Program-made: the position numbers and the translations under genes
Notes under the pieces: generated by a model
The model's database searches: none
Seen by the model: the letters and a program-made list of their open reading frames with translations, nothing else
What the model was told of the DNA's origin: nothing
Assembly: GCA_028285245.1 (NCBI GenBank)
Contig: JANQPY010000054.1
Coordinates: 62,001 to 126,000 of the forward strand
From: Gammaproteobacteria bacterium
Lineage (GTDB): Bacteria > Pseudomonadota > Gammaproteobacteria > Steroidobacterales > GCA-2729495
Length of the DNA: 64,000 nucleotides
Direction: 5' to 3'
Shown: in pieces, positions 60,903 through 64,000 of the stretch
Position numbering within the stretch: position 1 is the stretch's first letter
Layout: each line of letters starts with the position of its first letter

Positions 60903-63014
60903 ATGAGCACGGCACTAGTTAATTCGAATCAGGCCAATCCGCTGCAGCAACTTAAGGCTGGCGTTATCAATGGCGCCGGCCTGCCGCTGCTGCTGCTGGC
61001 CATGCTGGCCATGATCGTTCTGCCGCTGCCGGCGATCATGCTGGATGGCTTGTTCACCTTTAACATTTGCCTCTCGCTGATTGTCATCCTGGCCGTCGTT
61101 TATGTGCTCCGGCCATTGGACATCGCAGCATTCCCTACCGTGCTGCTGCTGGCCACCCTGCTGCGGCTGGCTCTGAACGTGGCCTCGACCAGGGTCGTGC
61201 TGCTCGAGGGTCATACCGGCACGGATGCAGCGGGGAAGGTAATCGAAGCGTTTGGTGAGTTTGTCGTAGGTGGCAACTACGCCGTCGGCATGGTCATCTT
61301 TTCGATTCTCGTCATCATCAACTTTGTCGTCGTGACTAAGGGCGCCGGACGCGTATCTGAGGTCAGCGCCCGCTTCACCCTCGACGCGTTACCCGGCAAG
61401 CAAATGGCTATTGACGCCGATCTGAACGCTGGCGTGATCACCCAGGAAGAAGCCGCGGTCCGGCGCAACGAGATTCGCACGGAAGCGGACTTCTACGGTT
61501 CAATGGATGGTGCCAGTAAGTTCGTGCGCGGCGACGCCATCGCCGGCCTGCTGATTCTGTTCATCAACTTACTCGGCGGCATGCTCATCGGCATGATGCA
61601 GCACGATATGGAAATCGCTGCGGCGGCCGAAACCTACGCGCTACTCACCATCGGCGACGGACTGGTCGCGCAGATTCCTTCATTGCTGCTGGCCACCTCG
61701 GTCGCCATCGTTGTCACCCGCATGTCCCGCGCGGAGGACATGGGCAGCCAGATGGTCAGTCAGCTGCTCGGCGATCCCCGCGTCTTGTGGGTGGCCACCG
61801 GACTGCTGGCGATTCTTGGGCTAGTACCCGGTATGCCCAATCTGGCCTTCTTACTGATGGCTGGCCTGTGCGGCGGTGGCGCGTGGATGACCCACCGGCG
61901 CGGCCTGCAACCGGAAGAAGCAGACACCGGTGAGCCGGCGCCCGACAACGAGGCGGATGCACTGGATAGCGAGCTGACCCGCGAACTTAGCTGGGATGAC
62001 GTCGGTGAGGCGGATCCCGTCGCCCTGGATGTTGGTTATCGGCTGATTCCACTGGTTGACCGCAAGCAGGGCGGCGAACTCATGCGGCGCATTAAGGGCG
62101 TGCGCAAGCGGCTCTCCGAGGAGCTCGGCTTTCTTGTATCGCCAGTACGCATCCGCGACGACCTTGACCTGCCCGCGACGAGCTACCGCATTAGTCTGCT
62201 CGGCTCGCCAGTCGCAACCGGAGAGGTGCACCTCGACAAAGAACTTGCCATCAACCCGGGGCACATTGAAGAGCCGATTCAGGGTATTCCGGGCAAGGAC
62301 CCGGCCTTCGGGCTGGAAGCCGCCTGGATAGACCCGGCCAAGCGTGACGAAGCGCAGGCACGCGGCTACACGGTCGTCGATGTCTCTACTGTGGTTGCAA
62401 CCCACCTGAGTAAAGTGGTGCAGGATCATGCGCATGAACTGCTGGGTCATCAGGAAGCGCAGGAGCTTCTGGACCGACTGGCCCGCACCGCACCCAAACT
62501 CGTCGAAGAGCTGGTGCCCAAGACGCTACCGCTGTCTGCGGTTGTACGTGTACTCCAGGAGCTGCTCTCCGATCACATACCGGTTACCAACATGCGCACC
62601 ATATGCCAGGTCCTGGCTGAACACGGGCGCAACACGCAGGAGCCCGAAGCATTGGTTAGCCAGGTGCGGATCGCCCTTGGCCGATCGATCGTGCAGAAAG
62701 TCAGCGGTGAGACCGATGAACTACCGGTCATCACTCTGGACCCGGATCTGGAGCAACTGCTGCAGCAGGCGGTAAGCGGCGACGGCGGTGGACTGGAACC
62801 AGGCCTCGCCGAGCGCGTGCAGAACGAACTATCCGCAACCAGTCAGCGTCAGGAAGTAGCGGGTGAACCCGCTGTGCTGCTGGTATCGCCGGGACTGCGG
62901 CCGTGGCTGACCCGTTTCTTGCGGTTCGCCATCCCAAATCTACGCGTGCTGGCCTACAACGAAGTGCCGGACAACAAGCGTATACGGCTCGTTGCAGCCG
63001 TTGGCGCCAACTGA
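60903..63014 (+). CDS. flhA: Flagellar export gate protein FlhA
   Basis: FlhA is the nonameric export-gate subunit whose cytosolic domain docks chaperone-substrate complexes. The 703-residue protein has eight membrane helices in the first half, the FHIPEP-type segment TLDALPGKQMAIDADLNAG with GAMDGASKFV-like SMDGASKFVRGDAIAG, and a large cytosolic domain from about 340 (DVGYRLIPLVD, YTVVDVSTVVATHLSKVV). An AAGGAAG site precedes ATG. Confidence 0.98.
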   Translation: MSTALVNSNQANPLQQLKAGVINGAGLPLLLLAMLAMIVLPLPAIMLDGLFTFNICLSLIVILAVVYVLRPLDIAAFPTVLLLATLLRLALNVASTRVVLLEGHTGTDAAGKVIEAFGEFVVGGNYAVGMVIFSILVIINFVVVTKGAGRVSEVSARFTLDALPGKQMAIDADLNAGVITQEEAAVRRNEIRTEADFYGSMDGASKFVRGDAIAGLLILFINLLGGMLIGMMQHDMEIAAAAETYALLTIGDGLVAQIPSLLLATSVAIVVTRMSRAEDMGSQMVSQLLGDPRVLWVATGLLAILGLVPGMPNLAFLLMAGLCGGGAWMTHRRGLQPEEADTGEPAPDNEADALDSELTRELSWDDVGEADPVALDVGYRLIPLVDRKQGGELMRRIKGVRKRLSEELGFLVSPVRIRDDLDLPATSYRISLLGSPVATGEVHLDKELAINPGHIEEPIQGIPGKDPAFGLEAAWIDPAKRDEAQARGYTVVDVSTVVATHLSKVVQDHAHELLGHQEAQELLDRLARTAPKLVEELVPKTLPLSAVVRVLQELLSDHIPVTNMRTICQVLAEHGRNTQEPEALVSQVRIALGRSIVQKVSGETDELPVITLDPDLEQLLQQAVSGDGGGLEPGLAERVQNELSATSQRQEVAGEPAVLLVSPGLRPWLTRFLRFAIPNLRVLAYNEVPDNKRIRLVAAVGAN

Positions 63015-63067
63015 GTTCAGAGCAGATGAAATTGACCCTAATGAAATCAAGTTAGAGGCAGAGACCG

Positions 63068-64000
63068 ATGCAGATTAGACGCTTTACCGGACCGGACACA
63101 CGCGATGCCATGCGCCAGATACGCGACGCGCTTGGCCCTGACGCCGTGATCCTGGATACGCACCGCAGCCCGGACGGAATTGAAATCTCCGCAGCCATGG
63201 ACTTCGACCCCGCCGCCTATGACGCAGCGCGGTCGCGCGGGCGGCGAATTGATTTGACCGATAGCGACGAATTGCCCGCGTCGGCAGAGACTGCGGCGCA
63301 GTCCGCCGGCGTTGCGGATGCAGCAGTAGACAGCGTCCGGCAGGAAATGCGCGGTATACGCACGCTGCTTGAGGCACAGCTATCGCGCTTGACCTGGGAC
63401 AACGCGGCACGCCGGAATCCTGAGACTGCCGGCGTAATGCGTAACCTGGCACAGCTTGGCATGACGCCGGACATCATTGAGCAACTCACTACCGAAACCC
63501 GACTCGAGCCCGGCAGTAATCCCTGGACCGCGGTGCTTTGCGAACTCGTGGAGAAACTCCCGGTTTGCGCCCAGGACCCGCTGGCCGACGGCGGCGTTTT
63601 CGCAGTGGTCGGACCCACCGGCGTAGGCAAAACCACCAGCATTGCCAAACTTGCTGCACGCTACTTGCGCACTGGCAAACCTGAGGACGTCGCGCTGATC
63701 ACCACCGATACCTACCGCATCGGCGCGAAGGAACAGTTGGAGACGTTCGCACGCCTGCTCGAGGTTCCGGTGTTTCAGGCCAACGATGCGAAGAGCCTGA
63801 GCGGCGTGCTGGCCGGGCTCACGGACAAAGAACTCGTGCTGATTGACACCGCCGGCCTGGGTCAGCGCGACCTGCGCCTGGCCCGCCAGTTGCGCGCGCT
63901 CAAAGCGACGGAGCAACCCATCGAGGTATTGCTGGCGTTGCCCGCCAATGCCCAGACCGACTCCATCCGGGAAATTGTGGACGTGTACCAGACCGCGGCC
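63068..64000 (+). CDS. flhF: Flagellar SRP-like GTPase FlhF (C-terminus beyond window)
   Basis: FlhF sets flagellar number and polar position. The 311 codons present include the N-terminal MQIRRFTGPDTRDAMRQIRD with GPDAVILD, a variable B domain (about 50-130) and most of the G domain: G1 GPTGVGKTT (182-190), G2/G3 TDTYRIGA (213-220) and DTAGLGQ (260-266). The frame runs through the window end, so the last G-domain motifs are missing only because of the cut. It follows flhA after 53 bases; flhG and fliA are expected beyond. Confidence 0.96.
   Translation, partial: MQIRRFTGPDTRDAMRQIRDALGPDAVILDTHRSPDGIEISAAMDFDPAAYDAARSRGRRIDLTDSDELPASAETAAQSAGVADAAVDSVRQEMRGIRTLLEAQLSRLTWDNAARRNPETAGVMRNLAQLGMTPDIIEQLTTETRLEPGSNPWTAVLCELVEKLPVCAQDPLADGGVFAVVGPTGVGKTTSIAKLAARYLRTGKPEDVALITTDTYRIGAKEQLETFARLLEVPVFQANDAKSLSGVLAGLTDKELVLIDTAGLGQRDLRLARQLRALKATEQPIEVLLALPANAQTDSIREIVDVYQTAA

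Overview
The window looks like a chromosomal segment of a flagellated, GC-rich gammaproteobacterium. The evidence is a pseudomonad/vibrio-style flagellar cluster (flgAMN, flgB-L, fliC-flaG-fliDST, fleSR, fliE-R, flhBAF) with sigma-54 and sigma-28 promoters, together with purEK, a glutathione-dependent formaldehyde pathway and a VPLPA-CTERM protein. The exact taxon cannot be fixed from the sequence alone. No tRNA, rRNA, CRISPR array or insertion sequence was seen, and no stretch over about 300 bases lacks a gene.

Left part (1-15.6 kb), metabolism and stress: a partial secreted protein, purE-purK, a DUF1223 secreted protein, an alpha/beta-hydrolase-like protein, S-(hydroxymethyl)glutathione dehydrogenase with S-formylglutathione hydrolase, and a sterol-desaturase-family membrane protein. 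A metal/thiol locus follows: a CydDC-like heterodimeric ABC exporter facing away from a long MerR-family regulator, which is followed by a ZntA-like P1B ATPase and an MFS transporter. Two closely matching MerR-type operators (20 of 26 bases) lie before the ABC pair and before the ATPase, which suggests one regulon.

Middle part (15.1-27.4 kb), cell envelope: a LapG-like periplasmic cysteine protease overlaps a membrane sensor (periplasmic sensor region, PAS, HD-GYP-like domain with lost metal ligands). Divergent from it are a Slam-like TPR/beta-barrel protein, a secreted protein carrying LapG-type di-alanine motifs, a VPLPA-CTERM protein and an L,D-transpeptidase. On the other strand follow a SYLF protein, a two-part outer-membrane barrel (MipA/OmpV plus a PagL-like C-terminal half), a DUF1838 protein, an FKBP-type isomerase and an ABM-domain protein.

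Right part (27.4-64 kb), motility: an HDOD protein behind a sigma-28 promoter, then flgA-flgM-flgN on the minus strand and everything from flgB to flhF on the plus strand. Visible control sites are sigma-54 promoters before flgB, fliD, fleS, fliK and fliL (and a candidate for flgA), sigma-28 promoters before flgM, fliC and the HDOD gene (and a candidate for flaG), CGGCAA half-sites between flgA and flgB, a FleQ-like palindrome before fleSR and a strong terminator after fliC. FleSR, encoded in the cluster, is the expected activator of the sigma-54 promoters; FlgM restrains sigma-28 until the hook is complete. No fleQ/flrA, fliA or motor genes lie inside the window; flhF runs off the right edge.
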